In this document: piece by piece, positions 5,365 to 13,196 of the stretch
Numbering within the stretch: the first letter of the stretch is position 1
Layout of the letters: the number at the start of each line of letters is the position of its first letter
DNA from: an uncultured Bacteroidales bacterium
GTDB taxonomy: Bacteria > Bacteroidota > Bacteroidia > Bacteroidales > UBA932
Direction: 5' to 3'
Length of the DNA stretch: 14,431 nucleotides
Assembly (NCBI GenBank): GCA_946545765.1
Contig: CAMNNS010000028.1
Location: 1-14,431 of the forward strand
The notes under the pieces: model-generated
Database searches by the model: none
What the model was told of the DNA's origin: nothing
What the model saw: only the letters and a program-made list of their open reading frames with translations
Program-made: the position numbers and the translations under genes

Positions 5365-7242
5365 ATGACAAATTATAACAAAGATAAGATAAAAAAGGAA
5401 ATTATAAACCTTTTGCCCGATGAACCTGGTGTGTATCGCTTTTACAACAACAGCGGTAAGATTATCTATGTAGGTAAGGCTAAGAATCTTAAAAGGAGAG
5501 TCAGATCATATTTTTCTTCATCCGATAAATTAAATATGAAGACTCAACTACTTGTCAGCAAGATTTCAGATATTAAATATACTGTAGTTGATAGTGAACA
5601 AGATGCTCTTCTTTTAGAAAACAACCTAATTAAGGAGTATAAACCTCGTTACAATATCCTTTTAAAAGATAGCAAGACCTACCCTTGGATCGTTATTAAA
5701 AATGAACCATTCCCAAGAGTATCTACAACCAGAAGAGTTCTGAAAGATGGTTCTATATATTTCGGGCCATACAGCTCCGCTCAATATGCTCACCACCTTA
5801 ATGAGCTAATCCACTCATTATTTAAACTTAGGAGTTGCAATCTTAAACTCAATAAAAAAGATATAGAAGGGGGGAAATTCAAAGAGTGCTTAAATTGGCA
5901 TATTAAAAAATGTGAAGCCCCTTGCATTGGTAAAATCAGTGAAGATGAGTACAATAATAATATCAATTATATAAAATCTATTCTTAAAGGAAATGTTGCC
6001 CCTTTGGTGAAAGAATTTAAGACTAAAATGGTAGAGGCATCAAATAATTTGAAATTTGAAGAAGCCGAAGAATATAAAGAGAAAATGACTATTCTCAACT
6101 CTCACTATAATAAGTCTTTGATTGTTCAACCTACACTCACTAACATAGATATTTTTTCTATTCTTTTTGACAAACGCGAAAAAAACTCCGTTGCTTTTGG
6201 CAACTATTTGAGAATAAGCAATGGAGCTATAATTCAAGTTTTAAATTTTTCTGTGAAAAATCATATCGCGAGTAGAGAAGAACTATTGTCTCAACTTATA
6301 ATATATGTGTATAAAACATTAAAAGAGACCGGATATTCACCTAATAAAGAGATTATTGTGCCTTTTTATCCCGATATGACAAATCTCATTTTTGAGTTTC
6401 CCGAGATAAAAGAGGAGCATTTTCATATTCCACTTAAAGGTGACAAACTTTCGCTTTTAGATTTGAGTAGAAAGAATGCTCAAGAGTATATGATACAATC
6501 TCTCAAACAAGAATCGCTTAAAAATCCCGATGAGAATAAGAACATAAGTGTCAAGATGTTAAAAAGAGATCTACATCTCAAAGAAGAGCCTGTTCATATA
6601 GAGTGTTTTGATAACTCTAATACTCAAGGGACAAATCCCGTTGCCTCTTGCGTTGTTTTTAAAAATGGTAAACCAAGTAAAAAAGATTATAGGAAATTTA
6701 ATATAAAAACAGTAGTTGGAGCAAACGATTTTGCCTCTATGTATGAGGTTGTAACGAGGAGATATTCAAGGTTGTTAGAAGAGGGAGAATCGTTACCGCA
6801 ACTTATAGTTGTAGATGGTGGTAGAGGGCAATTGGATTTTGCCTACAAAGCTCTGTGCGATATTGGTTTAGAAGAGACAATCCCGATAATTGGGATAGCA
6901 AAAAGATTAGAGGAATTATTAAAGCCCGGCGACCCGAATCCCCTTTTTTTAGATAAAAACTCCCCTTCTCTAAAATTGATTATGCAACTAAGAGATGAGG
7001 CACATAGGTTTGGTATCACTTTTCATAGGGCTAAAAGGAGTAAAGGGCAGATCAAGTCTGAATTAGATGATATAAAGGGGATTGGAGAATCTACAAAAGA
7101 AAAACTATTGCAAAAGTTTAAAAGTGTTCATAGAATCAAAAATGCCAATTTAGAAGAACTTGCAGAGTGCATAGGAAACTCCAAAGGGAGAATTGTATAT
7201 AACTATTTACAGTCTTACAAAAACAAATCAGATATAGACTAA
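5365..7242 (+). CDS. uvrC: UvrABC excinuclease subunit C
   Basis: UvrC makes both incisions around a lesion bound by UvrB in nucleotide excision repair. Numbered from the ATG at 5365 the protein has 625 residues, normal for the family. Seen in order: the GIY-YIG 3'-incision domain (GVYRFYNNSGKIIYVGKAKN at 22-41), a four-Cys cluster (RSCNL, then ECLNW and KKCEAPC) matching the iron-sulfur site known in UvrC, a UVR domain for UvrB contact (FEEAEEYKEKM), the RNase-H-like 5'-incision domain (IECFDNSNTQG, LIVVDGGRGQLDFA and RDEAHRFGITFHR, giving the DDH triad), and a C-terminal helix-hairpin-helix (DDIKGIGESTKEKLL). The open frame extends upstream to an ATG at 5227, but that stretch is antisense to the acyltransferase gene and lacks family similarity. 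5365 is right because the GIY-YIG domain begins shortly after it. Confidence 0.97.
   Translation: MTNYNKDKIKKEIINLLPDEPGVYRFYNNSGKIIYVGKAKNLKRRVRSYFSSSDKLNMKTQLLVSKISDIKYTVVDSEQDALLLENNLIKEYKPRYNILLKDSKTYPWIVIKNEPFPRVSTTRRVLKDGSIYFGPYSSAQYAHHLNELIHSLFKLRSCNLKLNKKDIEGGKFKECLNWHIKKCEAPCIGKISEDEYNNNINYIKSILKGNVAPLVKEFKTKMVEASNNLKFEEAEEYKEKMTILNSHYNKSLIVQPTLTNIDIFSILFDKREKNSVAFGNYLRISNGAIIQVLNFSVKNHIASREELLSQLIIYVYKTLKETGYSPNKEIIVPFYPDMTNLIFEFPEIKEEHFHIPLKGDKLSLLDLSRKNAQEYMIQSLKQESLKNPDENKNISVKMLKRDLHLKEEPVHIECFDNSNTQGTNPVASCVVFKNGKPSKKDYRKFNIKTVVGANDFASMYEVVTRRYSRLLEEGESLPQLIVVDGGRGQLDFAYKALCDIGLEETIPIIGIAKRLEELLKPGDPNPLFLDKNSPSLKLIMQLRDEAHRFGITFHRAKRSKGQIKSELDDIKGIGESTKEKLLQKFKSVHRIKNANLEELAECIGNSKGRIVYNYLQSYKNKSDID
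5379..5386 (-). promoter_or_regulatory. -7 promoter box for the acyltransferase gene
   Basis: The minus strand reads TATCTTTG, identical to the box before the DUF2723 gene, 20 bases before the ATG at 5358. It lies inside the first codons of uvrC. Predicted transcription start is near 5372, so this transcript and that of uvrC would overlap by about 15 bases at their 5' ends. Confidence 0.45.
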
Positions 7243-7301
7243 ATTCATAACTCTAAAGCAATACCATTTCATAGCGAATATTCAAAGGATAATTCTCTTT
7301 T

Positions 7302-7332
7302 TTTGCAATCTCTAAGACATTTACTATATTTG
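7302..7332 (+). promoter_or_regulatory. Near-consensus Bacteroidetes promoter for gldE
   Basis: TTTG at 7302-7305, a 19-base spacer, then TATATTTG at 7325-7332. This is an exact fit to TTTG-N19-TAnnTTTG and the best promoter in the window. Transcription should start near 7339, about 20 bases before gldE. The preceding 7243-7301 after uvrC holds no gene or clear terminator. Confidence 0.75.
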
Positions 7333-7358
7333 ACCTTACAAAACCAATAATATAAACA

Positions 7359-7385
7359 ATGTGGAACCTCCCAGTGTGTCGTTAA
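7359..7385 (+). other. Possible 8-codon leader ORF overlapping the gldE start
   Basis: An ATG at 7359 opens the peptide MWNLPVCR and stops at TAA 7383-7385. It overlaps the GTG start of gldE (7361) in another frame and ends two bases before the in-frame ATG at 7388 (codon 10 of gldE). It could be chance, or it could feed ribosomes to 7388 by re-initiation. Confidence 0.2.
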
Positions 7386-8482
7386 TAATGCTCTTAAGCT
7401 CTGTAGCGGATGATGTGCCCCCCGTCTCGGGAAGTGCTATAATAGAAAACATATTTATCGCGATATTTATAATTATACTACTCTTTTGCTCGGGTTTAAT
7501 GAGTGGTAGCGAGGCCGCTTATTTCTCTCTATCGCCACAAGAGAAAGAACAGATAAAGGGGAGTGATGATAAAAGGGGAAGAAGAGTTATCACTCTGCTT
7601 TCAAAACCTAATAACCTGCTAAGTGTTATTCTACAAGCAAATTCTCTAATAAATATTCTAATTGTACTATTGTCTAATATTTTGCTAAGTAGAATCTTTA
7701 ACTTTAACGACAATCCTCTTTTAGAATTTGTTATCTGTACCATTATTGTAACCTTTTTTCTTGTACTATTTGGTGAAGCTTTGCCAAAGATACTCGGCAC
7801 TCAAAAGCCTGTGAGTTTTTCTAAGTTTACAAGTGGAACTCTCTCTATTTTAAGGCATATAACACTCCCGATGGATAAGGGGATAAACTATATTGTTAAA
7901 ACTTTTGAAAACGCAAGACCTCACTCAAATGAGGAAGAGGGGCAAAAGGAGGAGGAGTATAAATATCTCAGCGATGCAGTAGATATGACACTCCCTCAAA
8001 ACACAAAACAAAAAAGATTGTTAAAAAATATTTTAACACTATCTCAAAAATCTGTTGCTCAAATTATGAAACCAAGGGTAGATGTTGTAACAATAGATAT
8101 AGAGATTGATAATGACCAAGTTATAGAGATAGCAAATAAATGTGGATACTCCCGAATCCCTGTCTATAAAGAGAATTTAGATGATATTAGAGGGTTTCTA
8201 TATATAAAAGATATGGTACCTTATATTATTTCAAAAAAAGGGGGAGATGAAAACACTTTTTCCACCACAAATATTAAAAAGTTTGATTGGAGAAAAAGAA
8301 TCAGAGAGGCATACTTTGTCCCAGGTTCTATGAAAATAAATGATTTATTAGAAGAACTTAGAAAAAGGAAACTGCATTTAGCTATAGTTGTTGATGAATA
8401 TGGGGGAATGGACGGAATTGTAACAATGGAAGATATTTTAGAAGAGATAGTTGGAGAGATTAGTGATGAAAGCGATAAGTAA
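7361..8482 (+). CDS. gldE: GldE-like CNNM/CBS membrane protein, C-terminally short
   Basis: A member of the hemolysin C/CorC-like superfamily. In Bacteroidetes this version is GldE, linked to gliding/type IX secretion in motile species and kept in non-gliding ones. Seen: N-terminal DUF21/CNNM membrane domain at about 28-190 with hydrophobic segments near 27-46, 95-112 and 120-137, including SGLMSGSEAAYFSLS (44-58) and FGEALPK (137-143). A tandem CBS pair follows at about 230-372, with IMKPRVDVV at 235-243, YSRIPVYKENLDDIRGFLYI at 263-282 and AIVVDEYGGMDGIVTMEDIL at 341-360. The protein stops at residue 373, right after EEIVGEISDESDK, so the usual C-terminal CorC_HlyC domain (about 80 residues) is missing, and only 37 bases separate the stop from the next gene. 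Start is uncertain: GTG at 7361 (chosen, giving MEPPS) or ATG at 7388. The next gene, a phosphopantetheinyl transferase, is a usual gldE neighbour. Confidence 0.85.
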   Translation: MEPPSVSLIMLLSSVADDVPPVSGSAIIENIFIAIFIIILLFCSGLMSGSEAAYFSLSPQEKEQIKGSDDKRGRRVITLLSKPNNLLSVILQANSLINILIVLLSNILLSRIFNFNDNPLLEFVICTIIVTFFLVLFGEALPKILGTQKPVSFSKFTSGTLSILRHITLPMDKGINYIVKTFENARPHSNEEEGQKEEEYKYLSDAVDMTLPQNTKQKRLLKNILTLSQKSVAQIMKPRVDVVTIDIEIDNDQVIEIANKCGYSRIPVYKENLDDIRGFLYIKDMVPYIISKKGGDENTFSTTNIKKFDWRKRIREAYFVPGSMKINDLLEELRKRKLHLAIVVDEYGGMDGIVTMEDILEEIVGEISDESDK

Positions 8483-8519
8483 TTTTACAAATTAGTTAAT
8501 AGATATAAAGATTATAAAA

Positions 8520-9230
8520 ATGGGACTTTATTTAAAAAAAGAACTAAAGAATGGTGCTACTATTGGAGTGTGGAAAATAGATGAGACAGAAGAAGAATTA
8601 TTGAACTTATTAGGAGAGGCAAAAGGGGAGTTAGAAAAAGAGTTAGAAAATATTAAACTATATAAAAGCCAACAACACCGCAAAGAACAATTAAGTGTAA
8701 TTCTACTTGTAAATGAGATATTTGGCAAGATTATGCATATTGGGCATCACGATAATGGTAGCCCTTATTTAGAAAACGATTCTACAAAAATTAGTATTAC
8801 CCACACTACCGGATTTTCTGCAATTATAATAGATCCAAGTCAAGATGTCGGGATAGATATAGAGAGCATTAAAAGAGATTTCTCTTCTGTTGAGAAAAAA
8901 GCTTTATCACCAGAAGAAATAGATGACCTTATAGAGGTTGATATAGAAGATAAAGAACAAATGCAGGAGAGAAATGTGCAACTCGCTATTTATTGGTGTG
9001 CTAAAGAGGCAATATATAAAAGAATGGGGAGAAATTTGGTTGAATTTGCCGAAGATATTGAGTTAGAAAAATTTACTGTTAAAGAAGAGGGAGAGGTATA
9101 TGCCGTCTTTAAGTATCCTAAAGAGGAACAAGTGCAAGATGAAGATGGAGAAGATTTGAACGAATTAGAAGAGTTTGAATTAGAATATGAGATTTTTGAA
9201 GATCATATATTAGTCTGGCTCGTTGGATAA
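8520..9230 (+). CDS. 4'-phosphopantetheinyl transferase, Sfp type
   Basis: This 236-residue cytoplasmic enzyme transfers phosphopantetheine from CoA to a serine of a carrier protein. The superfamily motifs are present: ISITHT at 91-96, VGIDIE at 110-115 (metal-binding Asp113 and Glu115) and WCAKEAIYKRMG at 159-170 (Glu163). NGSPYL at 79-84 is the usual upstream contact. Length and layout fit the Sfp/Gsp group rather than the shorter AcpS type. No carrier protein or synthase lies in the window, so the target is unknown; it may be the fatty-acid ACP or another carrier. The C-terminal part (about 200-228) is very acidic. It follows gldE by 37 bases with no promoter box seen, so the two are likely co-transcribed. 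Its last 21 bases overlap the convergent DUF2156 gene. Confidence 0.92.
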   Translation: MGLYLKKELKNGATIGVWKIDETEEELLNLLGEAKGELEKELENIKLYKSQQHRKEQLSVILLVNEIFGKIMHIGHHDNGSPYLENDSTKISITHTTGFSAIIIDPSQDVGIDIESIKRDFSSVEKKALSPEEIDDLIEVDIEDKEQMQERNVQLAIYWCAKEAIYKRMGRNLVEFAEDIELEKFTVKEEGEVYAVFKYPKEEQVQDEDGEDLNELEEFELEYEIFEDHILVWLVG

Positions 9231-10301
9231 AATTTTGATATAAAATTTCTCCACCATACCAATAGGGTGATATTCTTGTTTTGCTCTACGAAGCCCTAAA
9301 TCACCTGCATCGTCCTCTCTATTTATAATCTCAAAAGCTAAACCGATATTCTCTTTACACTCCCCGGCTTCTTGCATAAGGGTAGTATTTAGGTAGTTAA
9401 GAAACTCGTAACTGATTGTTTGATAAGCGCCGCGAATCGTTGAGAAGGCTTTTTCTATATGAACAAGTATTGTATTAGAGTTCATTTTTTCCCCTATCGT
9501 AAAGGCAACCACTTTCTCTTTTACCCTTAGCAAGCCACCATATAATTTTAAGGAGAAAAAATTATTTAACGCATTTTTTACAGAACACTGTTCAGCAGTT
9601 AGAGAGGAATTCTTCATACACCCATTCAATTTGCACCACTCCTTATTCATCTCTATACACTCTTCTATATTGTTCTCATTGATAGGTTCAAAACTCCATT
9701 CGTTATCTCTTTTAAAACCATTTACAAAATTCCTTTTACTTTGATACTTCTTCCCCTTTAGGGTTAACAGACTCTCTCCACAATAAAGGTAATCGTAACT
9801 ATTTCTCATCGGGAAGATAGAGAGAGAAAGAGTTGTTGCACCTTGACTCTTTCTTCTATTTATAAAATTCTCTATCCAAAGTTTTTGATCTTGTAAAGCA
9901 CAAATAAAAGCAGGGGAGGCATTATGAGATTTTGCATCGGTGAAGATTAGCTCAACCGCCTCTTCTAATAGTTGATTATCTGTTTGATTAATAGAACCTA
10001 AAGCCCCTTTACCTACAGGGAAAAGATAGTTAAAGGTTTTTTCTGTAGTTTGGTTATTTTCTAAATTGAGAGATTGTTCGGGTGTGTATGATAATATTGT
10101 CTCCTCATGTTTAGTATCTGCATAGCGTATTAAAAGAATATCTTTATAACGGGCTACATTTGTATGTATAATATCTCTCCATATATACATTACTGTAAAA
10201 TTGTAGTCTGTGGCATTATAATCAGAATAGGATAGGAGCTCATTTATCCAACCCCTATCCTCTATCTCAATTTTTCTAAAATCGTCTTTTAATATTCCCA
10301 T
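9210..10301 (-). CDS. DUF2156 GNAT-fold protein
   Basis: A 363-residue soluble protein of the DUF2156 family, related to the catalytic C-terminal domain of MprF lysyl-phosphatidylglycerol synthase and to Fem-like aminoacyl transferases. Seen: WRDIIHT at 41-47 in the first half, LKGKKYQSKRNFVNGFKR at 181-198 (the characteristic basic motif), WSFEPI at 202-207 and GGLLRVKEKVVAFTIGEKM at 255-273. The C-terminal part has YQTISYEFLN at 293-302 and NREDDAGDLGLRRAKQEYHP at 327-346. There is no membrane flippase domain as in full MprF, so it is not a complete lysyl-PG system. The substrate is unknown. It lies 10 bases downstream of the S37 peptidase gene on the same strand, so the pair is probably one transcript, and its 3' end overlaps the phosphopantetheinyl transferase gene by 21 bases. 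Confidence 0.82.
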   Translation of the reverse strand: MGILKDDFRKIEIEDRGWINELLSYSDYNATDYNFTVMYIWRDIIHTNVARYKDILLIRYADTKHEETILSYTPEQSLNLENNQTTEKTFNYLFPVGKGALGSINQTDNQLLEEAVELIFTDAKSHNASPAFICALQDQKLWIENFINRRKSQGATTLSLSIFPMRNSYDYLYCGESLLTLKGKKYQSKRNFVNGFKRDNEWSFEPINENNIEECIEMNKEWCKLNGCMKNSSLTAEQCSVKNALNNFFSLKLYGGLLRVKEKVVAFTIGEKMNSNTILVHIEKAFSTIRGAYQTISYEFLNYLNTTLMQEAGECKENIGLAFEIINREDDAGDLGLRRAKQEYHPIGMVEKFYIKILSNEPD

Positions 10302-10311
10302 TTTTAACCAT

Positions 10312-11727
10312 TTACTCTACAGCCAACCACTCCTTTAACAATTTGATAGCCTCCTCTTTCATAGGCTGAGGGAGATTGGATATTCTTGCTCTATGACTTC
10401 CACCGGGAGCGATATAAAATTTAATATTATCATTGCCTGGGCTTAAAGGTCTTACAGAAGACCATGGATCCCACTCTCCATAAATAAAGATCATTTTAGA
10501 ATCGGTTGTGGCAATAAAATTTGTAATACGTTTACTTAAAGTCTCGTCAAACTTAAACTCTCTTCCCCCAGGTAAAAATATTTTTCTTAAATATCCTTCT
10601 GTAGATTTCACTTTTAATAGCCCTTTAAAAGGCTCTGTATCATAAGGATAATAACCTAATTCTTTAGCTGCTTGAACAAAGAAAGGGGCGTTGTCATCCC
10701 AACTTTGGAAATAGTCTGGACCTACCGAATTAGCAAAAAATTTAAATAACTCCTCATCTGAAGTTGTCTCAATATTAGGAATTATACTTGTAGGATAACC
10801 CCATTGCCAAAATGCAAAAGAAAATTCCAATACACAATAATCCAAAACTTCTGGGATAGAGATATTATAGACAATATTCTTTTTCTTTGAGAACTCTTCT
10901 AATAGCGGTTCCATTTTATCTCTACGCTTTAATATCTCTTTCTGAAAATTAAGTATTATTTCTCTATCTTTTGGAGTACCAACAGAATCTCTTATAAATG
11001 GCTGAGGGCGGCTATCCTCTTGAGCAAATGCAACAGGACCAACATAAGGGACAGAACAATCTACATCATTAGGGTAAAAAGAAGTATATGCCATACAATT
11101 TTCACCCCCTTTACTTATACCTGTGGCAACCCATTTACCCGAGAAGATTCTACCCATTTGTAACCTAATATTATGCAGGTCAGCAGCCTCTTGTTCTGCT
11201 GTCATATAATCCCAATTTAGATCTGCCCAACTAATTGTAGAATCTTTTTGTTTGAATGGGACACTATTGTTAAAATATCTGTGTTCTACAACAATGTAAT
11301 TACAATTTAGAAGGCGGGCAATCTCTTCATAGTAATTAGGGTTTAACCCATACTTTCCTGTATAACCCTCTGTTATTAAAACATTTGGTCTATCCCACCC
11401 TGCAAAAGCTACTACAACCATCTGTTTAAAATCTCCTAAAGATGGATTCTTATGATCTATCGGTTGAGTAACATAAAAAACAAATTTGCTTTTTATCTTA
11501 TCTTTTAATTGGTCTCCTATTTTTAATGGCTGGATATCTGATATTTGTGCATACGACTCTCCTTGCGGAAAATGATTGAGTTTTAGTAAATCTTCTGATG
11601 TCAAAATCTTATTTTCTGCAGTAGGGCAACAACTTTTTTTCTCCTGATTTTCTTGTGCGTAAGAGTTTGTTGTTATCCCAAATAGTAAAATAATAACAGG
11701 TAAAATTCTTAATAATTTATTTTTCAT
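10312..11727 (-). CDS. Secreted S37-type (PS-10) serine peptidase
   Basis: A 471-residue exported serine peptidase of the S37 family, alpha/beta-hydrolase peptidases typified by the Streptomyces tripeptidyl aminopeptidase PS-10. Residues 1-24 form a signal peptide: basic MKNKLLR, a hydrophobic core, and cleavage after NSYA. The Cys pair at 33-34 follows the cleavage site and is not a lipobox. Seen: LITEGYTGKYG at 117-127, VVEHRYFNNS at 146-155, the nucleophile elbow GISKGG at 203-208 (Ser205), Asp420 in YGEWDPWSS (416-424) and His445 in GGSHRAR (442-448), which together give a full Ser-Asp-His triad. It probably acts in the periplasm or outside the cell on oligopeptides. Translation starts at 11727, about 26 bases after a -7 box. 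The DUF2156 gene follows after 10 bases. Family call good; exact specificity unknown. Confidence 0.88.
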   Translation of the reverse strand: MKNKLLRILPVIILLFGITTNSYAQENQEKKSCCPTAENKILTSEDLLKLNHFPQGESYAQISDIQPLKIGDQLKDKIKSKFVFYVTQPIDHKNPSLGDFKQMVVVAFAGWDRPNVLITEGYTGKYGLNPNYYEEIARLLNCNYIVVEHRYFNNSVPFKQKDSTISWADLNWDYMTAEQEAADLHNIRLQMGRIFSGKWVATGISKGGENCMAYTSFYPNDVDCSVPYVGPVAFAQEDSRPQPFIRDSVGTPKDREIILNFQKEILKRRDKMEPLLEEFSKKKNIVYNISIPEVLDYCVLEFSFAFWQWGYPTSIIPNIETTSDEELFKFFANSVGPDYFQSWDDNAPFFVQAAKELGYYPYDTEPFKGLLKVKSTEGYLRKIFLPGGREFKFDETLSKRITNFIATTDSKMIFIYGEWDPWSSVRPLSPGNDNIKFYIAPGGSHRARISNLPQPMKEEAIKLLKEWLAVE

Positions 11728-11752
11728 GTTTTTAAGGATTTTATATTCAAAT

Positions 11753-11760
11753 CAAATATA
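11753..11760 (-). promoter_or_regulatory. -7 promoter box for the S37 peptidase gene
   Basis: The minus strand reads TATATTTG, matching TAnnTTTG, about 25 bases before the ATG at 11727. The surrounding bases are highly AT-rich and no -33 TTTG is seen at 19-20 bases, so chance occurrence is possible. Confidence 0.4.
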
Positions 11761-11812
11761 AAAAAATTTTATTTCCCGATGGGTGTGATTCTATAGAAAG
11801 TTATTTTTTTTG

Positions 11813-11844
11813 TTTGGCTTTGTTAGATATATTTTCTACTTTTG
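11813..11844 (+). promoter_or_regulatory. Promoter for tyrS
   Basis: TTTG at 11813-11816, a 20-base spacer and TACTTTTG at 11837-11844 fit the Bacteroidetes promoter within one base of the preferred spacing. Transcription would begin near 11851, leaving a leader of about 47 bases, too short for a T-box. The rest of the 11728-11897 gap holds nothing else I can name. Confidence 0.65.
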
Positions 11845-11897
11845 CCCCACTTAAAAAGTGCTTTAGTTTATTTAAATTAAAAAGTATAATTCATTTG

Positions 11898-13178
11898 ATG
11901 AAGAATTTTGTAGAAGAACTTAAATGGCGTGGCATGATTCATACAATAATGCCAGGGACAGAAGAGCAACTCATGAAAGAGCAAACAAGTGCATATGTGG
12001 GAATAGATCCTACTGCAGATTCCTTGCATATTGGGCACCTTGTAAGTATTATGATTTTAAAACATTTTCAGGCATGTGGTCATAAACCTATTGCACTTTT
12101 GGGAGGAGCAACAGGTATGATTGGGGACCCATCTATGAAAAGCCAAGAGAGAAAGTTGTTGGATGAAGAGACTCTCCGCCATAATCAAGAGTGTTTAAAG
12201 AAACAATTAAGCAAATTTTTAGATTTTAAAGAGGGGGGGGCGATCTTAGTTAATAACTACGATTGGATGAAAGATTTTTCTTTTTTAGATTTCATTAGGA
12301 ATGTTGGCAAACTCATTACTGTCAATTATATGATGAGTAAAGATTCTGTAAAAAAGAGACTTAATGGGGAGGAAAGAGAGGGTATGTCTTTCACCGAGTT
12401 CTCATACCAACTAATCCAAGGATACGATTATAAATATTTGAATGAGCATTATAACTGTAAACTCCAAATGGGAGGGAGTGATCAATGGGGTAACATTACA
12501 ACTGGAGCAGAACTAATTAGAAGGACTACCGGGAATGAAGTGTACGCCCTTGTTTGTCCACTAATTACAAAGGCAGATGGTGGTAAATTCGGGAAGACAG
12601 AAAAAGGAAATATCTGGCTAAGTCCAGAATATACGAGCCCTTACACTTTTTACCAATTCTGGCTAAATGTTAGCGATGAAGATGCCGAAAGATATATTAA
12701 GATATTCACAATGCTATCTAAAGAAGAGATAGAGAAAGCGATTGAAGAACACCGTAAAGATCCCGGAGTGAGAAGTTTGCAAAAACTACTTGCTAAAGAG
12801 ATTACAATAATGGTACATTCTGAGCAAGATTATCAAAATGTTTTAGAGGCTTCCCAGATTTTATTTGGAAAAGCAACAAAAGATGCCCTTCAAAATTTAG
12901 ATGAGAGAACATTTTTAGAGATTTTTGAGGGGGTACCACAATATAGCCTATCAAAAGAGAAATTATCAAGCCCGATATTAGATTTACTTGCAGTAGAAAC
13001 AGATGTATTCCCATCAAAAGGTGAAGCTCGCAAAATGATTACTGCTAATGGTTTAAGTATCGATAAAGAAAAATTCACAGACCCTAATGGAGTGCTTGGA
13101 GAGGGATATTTAATAAAAGAGAAATATATTCTTGTACAGAAAGGGAAAAAGAATTACTATATCTTGAAATTTGAGTAG
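11898..13178 (+). CDS. tyrS: Tyrosyl-tRNA synthetase
   Basis: This class I synthetase charges tRNA-Tyr with tyrosine. From the ATG at 11898 it has 426 residues, normal length for bacterial TyrRS. Seen: YVGIDPTADSLHIGHLVS at 33-50 with the HIGH motif at 44-47, GGATGMIGDPS at 69-79, QLIQGYDY at 171-178 and GGSDQWGNITTG at 192-203 (tyrosine and adenylate pocket), then the KMSKS counterpart KFGKT at 230-234, and a C-terminal S4-like tRNA-binding region ending in KEKYILVQKGKKNYYIL. The frame stays open upstream to 11814, but that part would start inside the promoter and lacks family similarity, so 11898 is preferred. A run of eight G (12233-12240) encodes EGGA near residue 112. In Bacteroidales tyrS often follows the hemD-rnpA-yidD genes; here it stands about 8 kb away with its own promoter. 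Confidence 0.97.
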   Translation: MKNFVEELKWRGMIHTIMPGTEEQLMKEQTSAYVGIDPTADSLHIGHLVSIMILKHFQACGHKPIALLGGATGMIGDPSMKSQERKLLDEETLRHNQECLKKQLSKFLDFKEGGAILVNNYDWMKDFSFLDFIRNVGKLITVNYMMSKDSVKKRLNGEEREGMSFTEFSYQLIQGYDYKYLNEHYNCKLQMGGSDQWGNITTGAELIRRTTGNEVYALVCPLITKADGGKFGKTEKGNIWLSPEYTSPYTFYQFWLNVSDEDAERYIKIFTMLSKEEIEKAIEEHRKDPGVRSLQKLLAKEITIMVHSEQDYQNVLEASQILFGKATKDALQNLDERTFLEIFEGVPQYSLSKEKLSSPILDLLAVETDVFPSKGEARKMITANGLSIDKEKFTDPNGVLGEGYLIKEKYILVQKGKKNYYILKFE

Positions 13179-13196
13179 ATGGTATATAGACACTCT

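Noticed and set aside
7243..7301. Possible small RNA or terminator after uvrC
   Set aside because: Only an 8-base palindrome (GAATATTC) and a T-run that belongs to the gldE promoter region were seen, with no stable stem.
10312..11727. S37 peptidase as a lipoprotein because of Cys33-Cys34
   Set aside because: The Cys residues come after the predicted signal-peptidase I site (NSYA) and lack a lipobox directly before them.
11814..11897. Upstream extension of tyrS by 28 codons
   Set aside because: It would start inside the predicted promoter. The conserved TyrRS N-terminus begins at the ATG at 11898.
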